Under the pieces are notes generated by a model. It searched no databases. It saw only the letters and a program-made list of their open reading frames with translations, and was not told the DNA's origin. Positions 31,965 to 39,753 of a DNA stretch of 42,174 nucleotides are shown one piece after another. This DNA comes from Eubacteriales bacterium (GTDB lineage: Bacteria; Bacillota; Clostridia; Tissierellales; GPF-1). The DNA lies in the NCBI GenBank assembly GCA_030625815.1, contig DAOUQF010000032.1, forward strand, positions 1-42,174, read 5' to 3'. How positions within the stretch are numbered: the stretch's first letter is position 1; the number at the start of each line of letters is the position of its first letter. The position numbers were made by a program, and so were the translations under genes.

Positions 31965-33374
31965 TTACCGTGGGAATTTCAGGGTAAATAAAACGCCCTC
32001 TTCCCGATTCTCTACCCCGCGTTCTCCGTGATGCGCTTTGACGATTTGATCGACGATCGCCAATCCCAAACCCATGCCGCGCGACTCTTCCTTTCGGCCT
32101 CGATAAAAGCCTTTCCACAATTCAGCAATTTCCTCGGGGTCAATCGCTTCTCCTCGATTCCAAACCTGAACCGTTAAATGAGAAGGATCCGAAGAAATCG
32201 TAAATCGAATCAATCCATTCTCGCCGGTATGGCGTTTGGCATTATTCAATAAATTAAATACCGCCTGAGACAATCGCTGGCGATCCGCCCAAAGGATCAA
32301 GGTGGTATCTTCCATTTCACTATGGATTTCAATTTCCTCAGACCCCGCCATTCGCCGGAATCGATCCGCAATGCCATCCATCCAAGGCTTCACTTCAATC
32401 TTTTCCTTCTTCATTTGAAAAGCCCCGGACTCCAACTGAGACAGATCCGTCAAGTCCCTGGCCATTCGGCTCAAAAACTGAATCTCTTCCTCAATCACCT
32501 GATAATACTCGCGGCGTTCCGCCTCATCTGTCGGCAATCCATCCTCCAGCCCTTCCACATACCCCTGAATAACAGCCAACGGCGTCTGCAGCTCATGGGA
32601 AACCTTGGCGACAAAGCCCTTTCTCATCGCCTCCAAATTCTTTTCCTTCGCCAGCTCGCTTTGCAGCCGTTCGATCGTATCCGCCAATTGCTGTGACAAT
32701 TCATTGATGCTTCCGCCCAATTCTCCAATTTCATCGGAACGCTCCTCAGAAAACCGCTCCCGGAAATCCAATTTTGCCATGGCTTTTGCTTGGCTGTTCA
32801 ACCGGGCAATGGGACGGCTCAAATTCCGCGCGGCAAACCAGGCTGCACCGATTCCCAAAACCAATCCCATTAAAAAGATTCGTTTTAAAAAAATCAAAAA
32901 TGCAGAAACTGCCGCTTCCACCTCACCCATAGGGCGCTGCAAAAGAATCGTCGATCCCTCATCGGTCTGATGGCGATTCACCAGCCACTCTCCCGGTTGA
33001 TTGTTCAGGGTGGTAATCCCGTTGTATTCGTTGCCAATTCCATCCTGATCCCATTTTCCGTGCCCCTGGCCGCGCATGCCCTGCATGCCTTGACCTGAGG
33101 TTCCCTTCCAATAGATCAACTCTCCGTTCTCATTAAAGATTTGCACCAAGGCGTCGCTTTGAAGCGCCAGCGCCTCCCACTCGGCCAAGGGCGCCTCTTG
33201 CGATGCAAGCTCAACTCGCTCAAACTCCACCATCAACTCGGCCAACCGCTGCAATTCCACTTCCTGATAATAGACCGGAAAGGCTTGAGACCCATAGAGA
33301 TAGCCGATGGAGAAGACCAATAAAAAAAGTCCTACGATCATCAGTAGCATACGCTCTCGAATTCTCAGTCTCAT
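31965..33374 (-). CDS. Two-component sensor histidine kinase
   Basis: A 469-residue membrane kinase. TM1 is about 8-28, an extracellular domain spans 29-155, TM2 is about 158-182, HAMP is about 183-235, the HisKA box is KVSHELQTPLA (His260), and the HATPase domain has NLLNNAKRHTG and GMGLGLAIV near the C-terminus. The extracellular part holds an unusual Gly/Gln/Met/His-rich stretch (about 93-112, GQGMQGMRGQGHG), which could bind metal such as copper or silver, or recognise the similarly Gly/Gln-rich secreted protein encoded upstream. Both ideas are inference. It overlaps the response-regulator gene by 4 bp. Confidence 0.95.
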   Translation of the reverse strand: MRLRIRERMLLMIVGLFLLVFSIGYLYGSQAFPVYYQEVELQRLAELMVEFERVELASQEAPLAEWEALALQSDALVQIFNENGELIYWKGTSGQGMQGMRGQGHGKWDQDGIGNEYNGITTLNNQPGEWLVNRHQTDEGSTILLQRPMGEVEAAVSAFLIFLKRIFLMGLVLGIGAAWFAARNLSRPIARLNSQAKAMAKLDFRERFSEERSDEIGELGGSINELSQQLADTIERLQSELAKEKNLEAMRKGFVAKVSHELQTPLAVIQGYVEGLEDGLPTDEAERREYYQVIEEEIQFLSRMARDLTDLSQLESGAFQMKKEKIEVKPWMDGIADRFRRMAGSEEIEIHSEMEDTTLILWADRQRLSQAVFNLLNNAKRHTGENGLIRFTISSDPSHLTVQVWNRGEAIDPEEIAELWKGFYRGRKEESRGMGLGLAIVDQIVKAHHGERGVENREEGVLFTLKFPR

Positions 33375-34048
33375 ACATCCTCCTCAAAACGATATCCCGC
33401 ACCCCGCACCGTTACAATTTGCTTTCCGGCAACGCCCAGTTTTTTTCTCAATCGCTTGATATGGGTGTCTACCGTGCGATCGTCCCCAAAATAATCGTAT
33501 CCCCATACCCGGTCAAGAATCATTTCCCTTGTCAAAACCCGATGGGCATTGTTCACAAAATAAAAAAGCAACTCATATTCCTTCGGCGACAAGACAATTT
33601 CGCTTCCGTCCACCTGAACCTGATGGGATTGAGGGGACAAAACAATTTCCCCCATTTTCACAAAAGATTCCGCCGCGCGTTTCTCGCGCCGCTTCATGAC
33701 GACACGAACCCTCGCCATCAATTCCCTCGGGCTGAAGGGCTTCGTCATATAATCCTCTGCGCCCAATTCAAATCCAAACAACTTGTCTTCTTCATCGCCG
33801 CGCGCCGTCAACATGATCACAGGAAGATCAGACTCGCTGCGCAACTGACGCAAAACCGACCAGCCGTCCACTTCCGGCATCATCACATCCAGAATCACAA
33901 GATCAACCGCATTTTCATCCAGAAGATCGATTGCTTCCTGGCCATTTCTCGCTTCTAGCACCTCATAGCCGTCACGCTGCAAATAGGTCCGTACAATCTT
34001 TCGAAGCCGTTCTTCATCCTCCGCAACAAGCACACGCAATCCATTCAT
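33371..34048 (-). CDS. OmpR-family response regulator
   Basis: A 225-residue regulator. The receiver domain (1-115) has acidic pocket Asp11/Glu12, phospho-acceptor Asp54 in VILDVMMPE, Thr81 and Lys103 in TKPFSP. The winged-helix domain (about 130-225) has YELLFYFVNNAHRVLTRE and the recognition helix DDRTVDTHIKRLRKKL. It partners the overlapping histidine kinase. A TATAAT lies at the downstream edge of the preceding terminator, so it can be transcribed independently of the secreted-protein gene, with AAGGAGGG before the ATG. The neighbouring secreted protein is the natural candidate target. Confidence 0.96.
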   Translation of the reverse strand: MNGLRVLVAEDEERLRKIVRTYLQRDGYEVLEARNGQEAIDLLDENAVDLVILDVMMPEVDGWSVLRQLRSESDLPVIMLTARGDEEDKLFGFELGAEDYMTKPFSPRELMARVRVVMKRREKRAAESFVKMGEIVLSPQSHQVQVDGSEIVLSPKEYELLFYFVNNAHRVLTREMILDRVWGYDYFGDDRTVDTHIKRLRKKLGVAGKQIVTVRGAGYRFEEDV

Positions 34049-34076
34049 CGATCTCCCTCCTTTTCTTTATTATAAC

Positions 34077-34116
34077 AAAAAAGCGGAAAAACATCCGATT
34101 GGATGCATCCGCTTTT
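34077..34116 (-). terminator. Terminator of the DUF2680-like gene
   Basis: Nested hairpins: outer AAAAGCGGA/TCCGCTTTT (34079-34087 with 34108-34116) and inner CATCC/GGATG (34092-34096 with 34101-34105), followed by a U run on the minus strand. Confidence 0.85.
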
Positions 34117-34127
34117 CCATGAATGTC

Positions 34128-34628
34128 TTATGCTTGTGGAAGTACGCAAGTGCCGTCTTGAACACGCGCGCCTGTTCCAGCCTGTGTGCCTTGACCGTTT
34201 CCGACCCCTTGACCCTTGGCATTGCCTTGATTGTTCGCATTTCCTAATCCCGCGCCTTGTCCGTCACCAAATCGCATACCCAATCCTTGCAACAATTGAG
34301 CCTGTTGCTGCGTGCCGTCACAATCGGCAATCTGCGCTTCCAAAGTTGCGGTGGTTTCATCCGCTTCTTCCTGAGTCAATTCATCGCCAACCATGGCTAG
34401 AATTTGCGCCTTCTTGGCTTCCAACATCTGTGCGACAAAGGCTTCGCTTACACCCTCTTCAGCGGCCAATGCGCCAAAGCGGCCTTGGCCTCTCATCTGC
34501 CACGCCTCTTCCGTTGTCTTGCCTGTTAGATTCGCGTAAATGTCAGCCGGTGTCGATCCCTCCGCTGCAAATGCCATGGAACCAAATACCATAAATCCTA
34601 CCAAAAGTAACAAACCAATCTTTTTCAT
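34128..34628 (-). CDS. Secreted DUF2680-like protein with Gly/Gln-rich tail
   Basis: A 166-residue protein with a Sec signal peptide (MKKIGLLLLVGFMVFGSMAFA, cleavage after AFA near 21, shown in outline). Residues 25-105 are helical with the repeated pattern ADIYANLTGKTTEEAWQ, EEGVSEAFVAQMLEAKKAQI and LTQEEADETTATLEAQIADCDG, which fits DUF2680-type proteins. The tail (about 115-158) is low complexity, rich in Gly, Asn, Gln (GLGNANNQGNAKGQG), and a terminal Cys follows in DGTCVLPQA; with the Cys in ADCDG it could form a disulfide. It lies upstream of and parallel to a two-component system whose sensor has a similar Gly/Gln-rich segment. AGGAGG precedes the ATG. Confidence 0.8.
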   Translation of the reverse strand: MKKIGLLLLVGFMVFGSMAFAAEGSTPADIYANLTGKTTEEAWQMRGQGRFGALAAEEGVSEAFVAQMLEAKKAQILAMVGDELTQEEADETTATLEAQIADCDGTQQQAQLLQGLGMRFGDGQGAGLGNANNQGNAKGQGVGNGQGTQAGTGARVQDGTCVLPQA

Positions 34629-34721
34629 TTTCTTCCTCCTGTTTTTTTGTTGTTTTGTTCTACACCCTTATGATAGGCTCCTTCTGTGTCGGTCTTGTGA
34701 CAATTGCATGAAAGTTTTTGA

Positions 34722-34750
34722 TTGCAAGAATCCCGCAAGAGGCGTATCAT
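34722..34750 (+). promoter_or_regulatory. Promoter of PII-like gene
   Basis: TTGCAA (34722-34727) and TATCAT (34745-34750) are exactly 17 bp apart, 32 bases upstream of the start codon. Confidence 0.6.
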
Positions 34751-34782
34751 AAACTCATTAATCATAAGAAAGAAGGCCAACA

Positions 34783-35130
34783 ATGAATGCATTATTTATC
34801 GTACTCAATGATTTGACTCGCTATGACGAGGTCATGGATATCTTCTACGAACTCCATGTCGGCGCAACCACCATGGACACAACCGGTATGCGCAGTGTTT
34901 TGGAGCGACACCACGAACCGATTCCCTTTGTCGGACGATTTGATCGCATCTTTAAAGAAGGACAGCCCTACAACAAAACCATCTTCAGTGTCATTCGTGA
35001 CGATCGTCTCCTCGATAAAATCACGTCTCGCCTGGAAGAAGAGGTCTTCGATTACTTTAAAGAAGAAGGAAAAGGCATGATGTTTGTCATGCCCGTTGCC
35101 ACGATTTACGGCTGCGCCAAGCGCGAATAA
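34783..35130 (+). CDS. PII-like ferredoxin-fold protein, unknown function
   Basis: A 115-residue protein whose pattern (MNALFIVLNDLTRYDEVMDIFYEL at the start, a central loop, then RLEEEVFDYFKEEGKGMMFVMPVATIYG given in two pieces) suggests the beta-alpha-beta ferredoxin-like fold of the PII superfamily. The segment GATTMDTTGM after the first helix sits where PII proteins bind nucleotide. I see no T-loop tyrosine and do not assign a ligand. It is monocistronic with promoter and bidirectional terminator. Regulation of a transporter or enzyme by binding is the general PII role; the partner is not apparent nearby. Confidence 0.7.
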   Translation: MNALFIVLNDLTRYDEVMDIFYELHVGATTMDTTGMRSVLERHHEPIPFVGRFDRIFKEGQPYNKTIFSVIRDDRLLDKITSRLEEEVFDYFKEEGKGMMFVMPVATIYGCAKRE

Positions 35131-35177
35131 AAAAAGAGAAGCCGCCACCGAAAAACAATTCGGTGGCGGCTTCTTTT
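35131..35177. terminator. Bidirectional terminator between convergent genes
   Basis: A long stem AGAAGCCGCCACCG/CGGTGGCGGCTTCT (35137-35150 with 35161-35174, extended by A-T pairs) has an A-run on the left and TTTTATT on the right, so it can end transcripts from both sides. Confidence 0.93.
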
Positions 35178-35688
35178 ATTGCAAAGGTTCTGAAATTGCA
35201 TGATCGAACTGAGAAAGTTCTTTGATCGTAGTCTCCAAACGGCTGGAATCCCAATCCAAAGCCAACCGATACTGAAGCTCTCCCGCCTCATTGACAAACC
35301 AAAAAATCAATTTTCCCGCTTTTTTCATTTTTTCCAGCCACATCTTCTGCACCGACAAATTGATTCCTCCCGGAATGACCCATTCCGGTGTGATCGCCAG
35401 CTCTTTTCCTTCCAGCCAGAAATCAATCAATAGATTCACGGTTTCTTCATCTTCGTTTTCTTCCAGCCGCGCGCCATAATCCACTTGACGCAAGCCGGAA
35501 GCCAAAACCTCCAGATCCAGTTCCATGCAAACATACTGAATGTGAATATTTTTTTGAAGAAATAACGCCGTCCCGACACCCCAGGTCAGATTATCAGAAA
35601 GAAATACAGGCATCTCCATTTCACATTGTCCCGATTCGCATCGCTCAATCAGATATTCCTTCTCTTCTAATACAACACGTTCTCCCAT
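35176..35688 (-). CDS. Hypothetical protein, 170 aa
   Basis: I do not recognise this family. The 170-residue soluble protein is acidic, has no signal peptide or membrane segment, and includes an EENEDEETVN acidic stretch near 75-85. It is predicted mixed alpha/beta; two Cys lie in ERCESGQCEM near 16-22, spaced C-x4-C. Aromatic residues are frequent in the C-terminal half (EWVIPGG, IFWFVNEAGELQYRLALDW). GGGAGG precedes the ATG and a bidirectional terminator follows. It sits downstream of the lipoprotein gene but beyond that gene's terminator, so it is probably expressed alone. Confidence 0.7.
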   Translation of the reverse strand: MGERVVLEEKEYLIERCESGQCEMEMPVFLSDNLTWGVGTALFLQKNIHIQYVCMELDLEVLASGLRQVDYGARLEENEDEETVNLLIDFWLEGKELAITPEWVIPGGINLSVQKMWLEKMKKAGKLIFWFVNEAGELQYRLALDWDSSRLETTIKELSQFDHAISEPLQ

Positions 35689-35738
35689 CTCTTCCTCCCA
35701 AACATAAAACTGACTTTCGTCAACAAATCGATTTTCGC

Positions 35739-35760
35739 AAAAAAACCGGCTTTCGCCGGT
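35739..35760 (-). terminator. Intrinsic terminator of lipoprotein gene
   Basis: ACCGGC/GCCGGT stem (35745-35750 with 35755-35760), TTTC-type loop, and seven U residues on the minus strand, three bases after the stop codon. Confidence 0.92.
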
Positions 35761-35763
35761 CCT

Positions 35764-36396
35764 TTACTTCGTTACGCTGCTAATATCCATCATCAAAGCC
35801 TTGCCATCCACTTGAATTTCATAAATGACGCGAACCTCTTGCCCCTCTTGAATAAACTCAAGAATCGGATTTACGATGGTACTGTCTAAAGTTACCGTCT
35901 CTTCCCCGGTATTCACGAGGATATGATTCTCGTCTTTTCGGCTTTCATACGTTCCAACGATCTCTTTGCGGTTTGCAGCCAAATATGCTTCTTCATCCTG
36001 GACCGTCAATTCCTTTTCAAGCATTGGAATTCCGATCTGAGCCAAAGCATAGGCATAATTCGACTCTAATCTATTCGGATCTCCCTTTTCTCCAAGTCCG
36101 ACAATCAACTCTACCACACCGTCCAAATAATTCGCACGCTTCACGGCCAAGACTTGATCTTCGTCCACTTCCATCTCATTTACGATTAAAACGACGTCAA
36201 CTTCGTCAAAACGATAAATCCCTGGGGTCTGTACCGCTTCTTTCACCGCTGCCTGCATCGTTTCATCTAATTCATCCAGATAGACTTCTGTAAAGGAAAC
36301 TGGTCCAGTCTCTATTTTTGGTTCTGCTGGCGCACACCCACTCAGCAATGCAATTACCAATACGAACAGTAGGCTTCCTGCTACCCATTTTTTCAT
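35764..36396 (-). CDS. Lipoprotein of unknown function
   Basis: A 210-residue lipoprotein with signal peptide MKKWVAGSLLFVLVIALLSGC in outline and lipobox LSGC (Cys21). The mature region has a folded alpha/beta part (about 35-145) and a C-terminal beta-rich part (about 150-210) ending VRVIYEIQVDGKALMMDISSV, similar in pattern to small OB-like barrels in Gram-positive lipoproteins. No family is recognised. A TTGATT-16-TAAGAT promoter is at 36434-36461 on the minus strand, divergent from the hydrogenase operon. AAGGGGG precedes the ATG. Confidence 0.8.
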   Translation of the reverse strand: MKKWVAGSLLFVLVIALLSGCAPAEPKIETGPVSFTEVYLDELDETMQAAVKEAVQTPGIYRFDEVDVVLIVNEMEVDEDQVLAVKRANYLDGVVELIVGLGEKGDPNRLESNYAYALAQIGIPMLEKELTVQDEEAYLAANRKEIVGTYESRKDENHILVNTGEETVTLDSTIVNPILEFIQEGQEVRVIYEIQVDGKALMMDISSVTK

Positions 36397-36520
36397 TGAT
36401 TTTCCCCCTTGAACTTGCTTTACTATCTACTCTATCTTACAGTAATTTCGCAAAAAATCAATAGTTTTCACGTCTCTTCATAAAAAGTTAACGCCTGAAA
36501 ACCGGAAAGGAAAACGCTTA

Positions 36521-36572
36521 TTGTTATTTTTTTAACATGTACTTAAAAAGACTATTGATATTTTTTTATCAA
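36521..36572. promoter_or_regulatory. Two tandem Rex-like operators upstream of hydrogenase operon
   Basis: Site 1 (36521-36538) is TTGTTA-N6-TAACAT and site 2 (36555-36572) is TTGATA-N6-TATCAA; both are 18-bp palindromes with the geometry of the Rex consensus TTGTTAANNNNTTAACAA. Outside the four consensus N positions, site 1 differs at positions 7 and 18, and site 2 at 4, 7 and 15. Their starts are 34 bp apart and site 2 contains the -35 hexamer. Rex represses fermentative and hydrogenase genes in clostridia when NAD+ is high relative to NADH. Confidence 0.65.
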
Positions 36573-36583
36573 TGAGATAGGAT
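36555..36583 (+). promoter_or_regulatory. Promoter of hydrogenase operon
   Basis: TTGATA (36555-36560) and TAGGAT (36578-36583) are exactly 17 bp apart. The -35 is the left arm of the second Rex-like palindrome, so bound repressor would exclude RNA polymerase. Confidence 0.65.
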
Positions 36584-36616
36584 AAGGATGGAAATTTAGG
36601 AAAACGGAGGAAAAAG

Positions 36617-36859
36617 ATGGTTATTCAAGTTTGTATCGGCAGTGCGTGCCATTTAAAAGGATCTTATGAGGTTATTCAGAAGCTAAAGGGAAAGATTGCG
36701 GAGGGTGCCCTGGAAGATCAGGTCTTGCTGAAGTCGTCCTTCTGTCTGGGTCAATGCGCCCAAGCCGTATCGGTAAAAATTGACGATGAGCCCGTCTATT
36801 CAGTGTCTCCTGATACTGTCGATGAGTTTTTTGCTGTCTCCATTAAAGGAAGGCTCTAG
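36617..36859 (+). CDS. Thioredoxin-like [2Fe-2S] ferredoxin domain protein
   Basis: An 80-residue protein with the NuoE-like thioredoxin-fold [2Fe-2S] motif: QVCIGSACHLKG (Cys6, Cys11) and SSFCLGQCAQAV (Cys43, Cys47). It is a small electron carrier equivalent to the C-terminal domain of HydC/NuoE-type subunits. It is the first gene of the hydrogenase operon and ends immediately before the HydS start codon, with no gap, so expression is coupled. The likely role is electron transfer to or from the Fe-S clusters of its neighbours. GGAGG precedes the ATG. Confidence 0.92.
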   Translation: MVIQVCIGSACHLKGSYEVIQKLKGKIAEGALEDQVLLKSSFCLGQCAQAVSVKIDDEPVYSVSPDTVDEFFAVSIKGRL

Positions 36860-38587
36860 ATGTCTTTCATCGATTTTGACAAAGAAAAATGCGATGAGTG
36901 CTATAAATGCCTGCGCACCTGCCCAACCAAAGCCATTGCCTTTCTGGGCGATCGCCGAGAGATCATCAATGAACTTTGCATCAAATGCGGCAAATGTCAG
37001 GTAGTCTGTCCCCAAGGCGCCCTCACGATTGCTCAGGATCTTGACAAGGTCAAACTGTCGATTCGATCGAATCGACAAGTGATTGTTTCCATTGCGCCCT
37101 CCTTTGCATCCGCCTTCTCCATGGATGATCCCAGCCAGATTGTAACCGCACTCAAATATCTGGGCTTTACCCATGTCGAGGAGACAGCGATTGGCGCCGA
37201 AGTCGTTTCTCAGACCTACGAAACATTTATTGAAGATGGCGAGAAGAAAAATCTGATAACAACCAGCTGTCCTTCCGCCAATTACTTGGTGGAGCAATAC
37301 TATCCGGAATCCATTCCGTATCTGCTGCCCGTGGTTTCACCCATGATTGCTCATGGCAAACTAATGAAGGATCGCTTCGAAGACGCCTATGTGGTCTTCA
37401 TTGGTCCTTGCATGGCAAAAAAAGTGGAGGCTGAAGGCTTTCAGCATCGCGGAGTCATCGATGCCGTGATCACCTTCGAGGAACTGAGGGATTGGTTTGC
37501 CTCGGAGAAACTAACCTTGTCCCAGCTGACGCCAACGCCTTTTGATCATATCTCAACCAAGCGCGGGTGCGCCTACCCCTTAGGCGGAAGCCTATTCAAA
37601 AGCGATTTCCGAACCCGAATCAACCATCAATACAAATATGTTCGCGTCGATGGAATCGAAGAATGCAAAGATATTCTCGATGCCATGAGAAAGGGCGCCT
37701 TGGACCACTATTGCATCGAGATCAACATCTGCAGCGGCTCCTGCATCAATGGACCCGGAATGCCCGACGACGGCACCTGCCATTTTGAGCGGGAAATGCG
37801 CCTGCATCAATACGTAGATACAAAGAAAACCCTCAAGGAAGCCAGAAAGAAAAATCACTTCGAATTTGAACATCTCGATCTTTCAAAAACCTTTGAGGCA
37901 AAAAATCTCTGCTACGATATTGCCACGGAAGCCGATATCCAAGGCGCTTTGGTTCGCATGGGCAAATACACCAAACAGGATCAATTGAATTGCGGCGCTT
38001 GCGGATACGACACCTGCCGCGAAAAGGCACGCGCTGTTGTGATGGGTATTTCCGACGGACAGATATGCATGCCGTATCTCCGCCAAAAAGCAGAGAGCAT
38101 GCAATCGGTCATCTTTGATTCGACCCCAAACAGCATCGTTATCCTGGATCGCGACTTGATGATTCGAGATGTCAATCCGGCCTTTGATCGCGCCTTTAAT
38201 CCCGAAGGCAGCCCGGTGAAGCACTTCCCCATCGCTGCTTTTTTAGAAGACGACCTCTTCCTGCAGGTGCAGGAAACCAAAAAAAGCATTCTCGGGCAAA
38301 GAATTCATTTCCCGTCGATCCATAAAACCTTTATCGTCAATATCGTCTTGCTGGAAAAAGAAAATTTGATTCTGGGCATTCTGGCCGACATCACGCAAGC
38401 AGAGAAGAATCAAATCGAATTGATGCGGGTCAAACGCGAAACGGTCATGACCTGTCAAAACGTTATCGAAAAGCAAATGCGCGTCGCCCAAGAAATTGCG
38501 AGCCTGCTTGGCGAGACCACAGCGGATACAAAGATCAATCTCAACCGCCTCAAAGACATCGTTTTATCCGACGAGGGGGATTTCTAA
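36860..38587 (+). CDS. hydS: HydS-like sensory [FeFe]-hydrogenase with Fe-S and PAS domains
   Basis: A 575-residue protein: two [4Fe-4S] motifs (Cys11/14/17/21 and 40/43/46/50), an H-cluster domain (about 72-330), an additional Fe-S domain (about 350-405; CGACGYDTC, Cys378/381/386 and 403), a PAS domain (about 412-515) and a coiled C-terminus. H-cluster ligands are kept: Cys137 in TTSCPSAN, Cys184 in IGPCMAKK, Cys291 and Cys295 in NICSGSC. The residue before Cys137, the proton-transfer Cys of catalytic enzymes (TSCCP), is Ser136, and the Met of the usual MAC motif is replaced by Asn289. This fits a sensor with low turnover. The next gene, a PP2C phosphatase, overlaps by one base. Confidence 0.9.
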   Translation: MSFIDFDKEKCDECYKCLRTCPTKAIAFLGDRREIINELCIKCGKCQVVCPQGALTIAQDLDKVKLSIRSNRQVIVSIAPSFASAFSMDDPSQIVTALKYLGFTHVEETAIGAEVVSQTYETFIEDGEKKNLITTSCPSANYLVEQYYPESIPYLLPVVSPMIAHGKLMKDRFEDAYVVFIGPCMAKKVEAEGFQHRGVIDAVITFEELRDWFASEKLTLSQLTPTPFDHISTKRGCAYPLGGSLFKSDFRTRINHQYKYVRVDGIEECKDILDAMRKGALDHYCIEINICSGSCINGPGMPDDGTCHFEREMRLHQYVDTKKTLKEARKKNHFEFEHLDLSKTFEAKNLCYDIATEADIQGALVRMGKYTKQDQLNCGACGYDTCREKARAVVMGISDGQICMPYLRQKAESMQSVIFDSTPNSIVILDRDLMIRDVNPAFDRAFNPEGSPVKHFPIAAFLEDDLFLQVQETKKSILGQRIHFPSIHKTFIVNIVLLEKENLILGILADITQAEKNQIELMRVKRETVMTCQNVIEKQMRVAQEIASLLGETTADTKINLNRLKDIVLSDEGDF

Positions 38588-39741
38588 TGAGCTACTATAT
38601 CGATATTGCCACCCAAAGCCTGAATAAGGTCGGCGAGGAATTATGCGGTGACAAGGTCGAGATATTTCGCGATACCGCACGAACTGTCATCGTCCTTGCG
38701 GATGGATTGGGAAGCGGTGTAAAAGCAAATATCCTCGCAACCATGACCACCAAGATTGCCGGAACCATGCTGATCAAGGGGGAATCCATCGAAGAAACCC
38801 TCGACACCCTGATGAAAACCCTGCCAGTTTGCCAGGTGAGAAAGATCGCCTATTCCACCTTTGGCGTGATCTCCATTGGCCCGGAAGGCACCTGTGTCAT
38901 GCTGGAATACGACAATCCGCCAATTTTTGCCCTTCGAAAGGGCGAGATCCTGCCGATTCAAAAACGAGAGATCTCCTTTGACGGAAAGATCGTTCGCCGA
39001 TCCAGCTTCTCGCTGCAGGAAGGCGACAGCCTCACCCTGGTAAGCGACGGCGTTATCCATGCCGGCGTAGGCGAAACCCTGAACCATGGATGGGAATGGG
39101 AGCACGTCGCCAGCTTTCTATCGCGGCAATCCGTCAAAACGGCGGATCAATTGAATCAACGACTGATCGACGCCTGCGCAAAACTCTATAATCACCATCC
39201 CGGAGACGATACAACAGCTGTAACGGTTAAGCTTCGCGCACCGGAGACCCTCAGCTTGTTTACGGGTCCCCCGATCGATCCCGATGACGATGCCTATCTC
39301 GTCAAAAAGTTCATCAGGCAGAGCGGCAAAAAGATTGTTTGCGGCGGCACTGCCGCCAATATCATTGGCCGGGAACTCCATCGTGAAATCGAGACCTGTC
39401 TGGATTACTTGGATCCGGAGATTCCGCCCGTTGCAAAGATCAAAGGCATTGATCTGGTCACCGAAGGTGTCCTAACCCTGCAAAAGACCATTGATCGCCT
39501 GGAAGCCTTTCGATTGAAACTCCCGGGCTATGATCCGAAACGCGAAGACGGTGCAACCCGTCTGGCAAAATTGTTAATCAACGACTCTACCCATATTCAG
39601 TTCTTTATCGGCCGGGCCATCAATCCCGCCCATCAGAATCCGGATTTTCCCGCTGCCTTGAGCATCAAAATGCATGTGGTGGAATCCCTGATCGAGGAAT
39701 TGAAGAAAATTGGAAAAGAAGTCGAAGTCCATAGATTTTAA
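38587..39741 (+). CDS. SpoIIE/PP2C-type phosphatase of the hydrogenase operon
   Basis: A 384-residue serine phosphatase. Residues 1-215 form the PP2C/SpoIIE domain, with metal-binding Asp residues in GDKVEIF, VLADGLGSGVKA, TLVSDGVIHAG and HPGDDTTAVTV. The region 216-384 is a separate domain I cannot name (KKIVCGGTAANIIGREL, LVTEGVLTLQKT), with a Gly-rich loop. Phosphatases of this type accompany sensory hydrogenases in clostridia, and probably dephosphorylate an unknown protein in response to the HydS state; the substrate and link are inferred. The start ATG shares its A with the hydS stop (TAATG), with GAGGGGG upstream. Confidence 0.9.
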   Translation: MSYYIDIATQSLNKVGEELCGDKVEIFRDTARTVIVLADGLGSGVKANILATMTTKIAGTMLIKGESIEETLDTLMKTLPVCQVRKIAYSTFGVISIGPEGTCVMLEYDNPPIFALRKGEILPIQKREISFDGKIVRRSSFSLQEGDSLTLVSDGVIHAGVGETLNHGWEWEHVASFLSRQSVKTADQLNQRLIDACAKLYNHHPGDDTTAVTVKLRAPETLSLFTGPPIDPDDDAYLVKKFIRQSGKKIVCGGTAANIIGRELHREIETCLDYLDPEIPPVAKIKGIDLVTEGVLTLQKTIDRLEAFRLKLPGYDPKREDGATRLAKLLINDSTHIQFFIGRAINPAHQNPDFPAALSIKMHVVESLIEELKKIGKEVEVHRF

Positions 39742-39753
39742 GAGGTGACCTTT

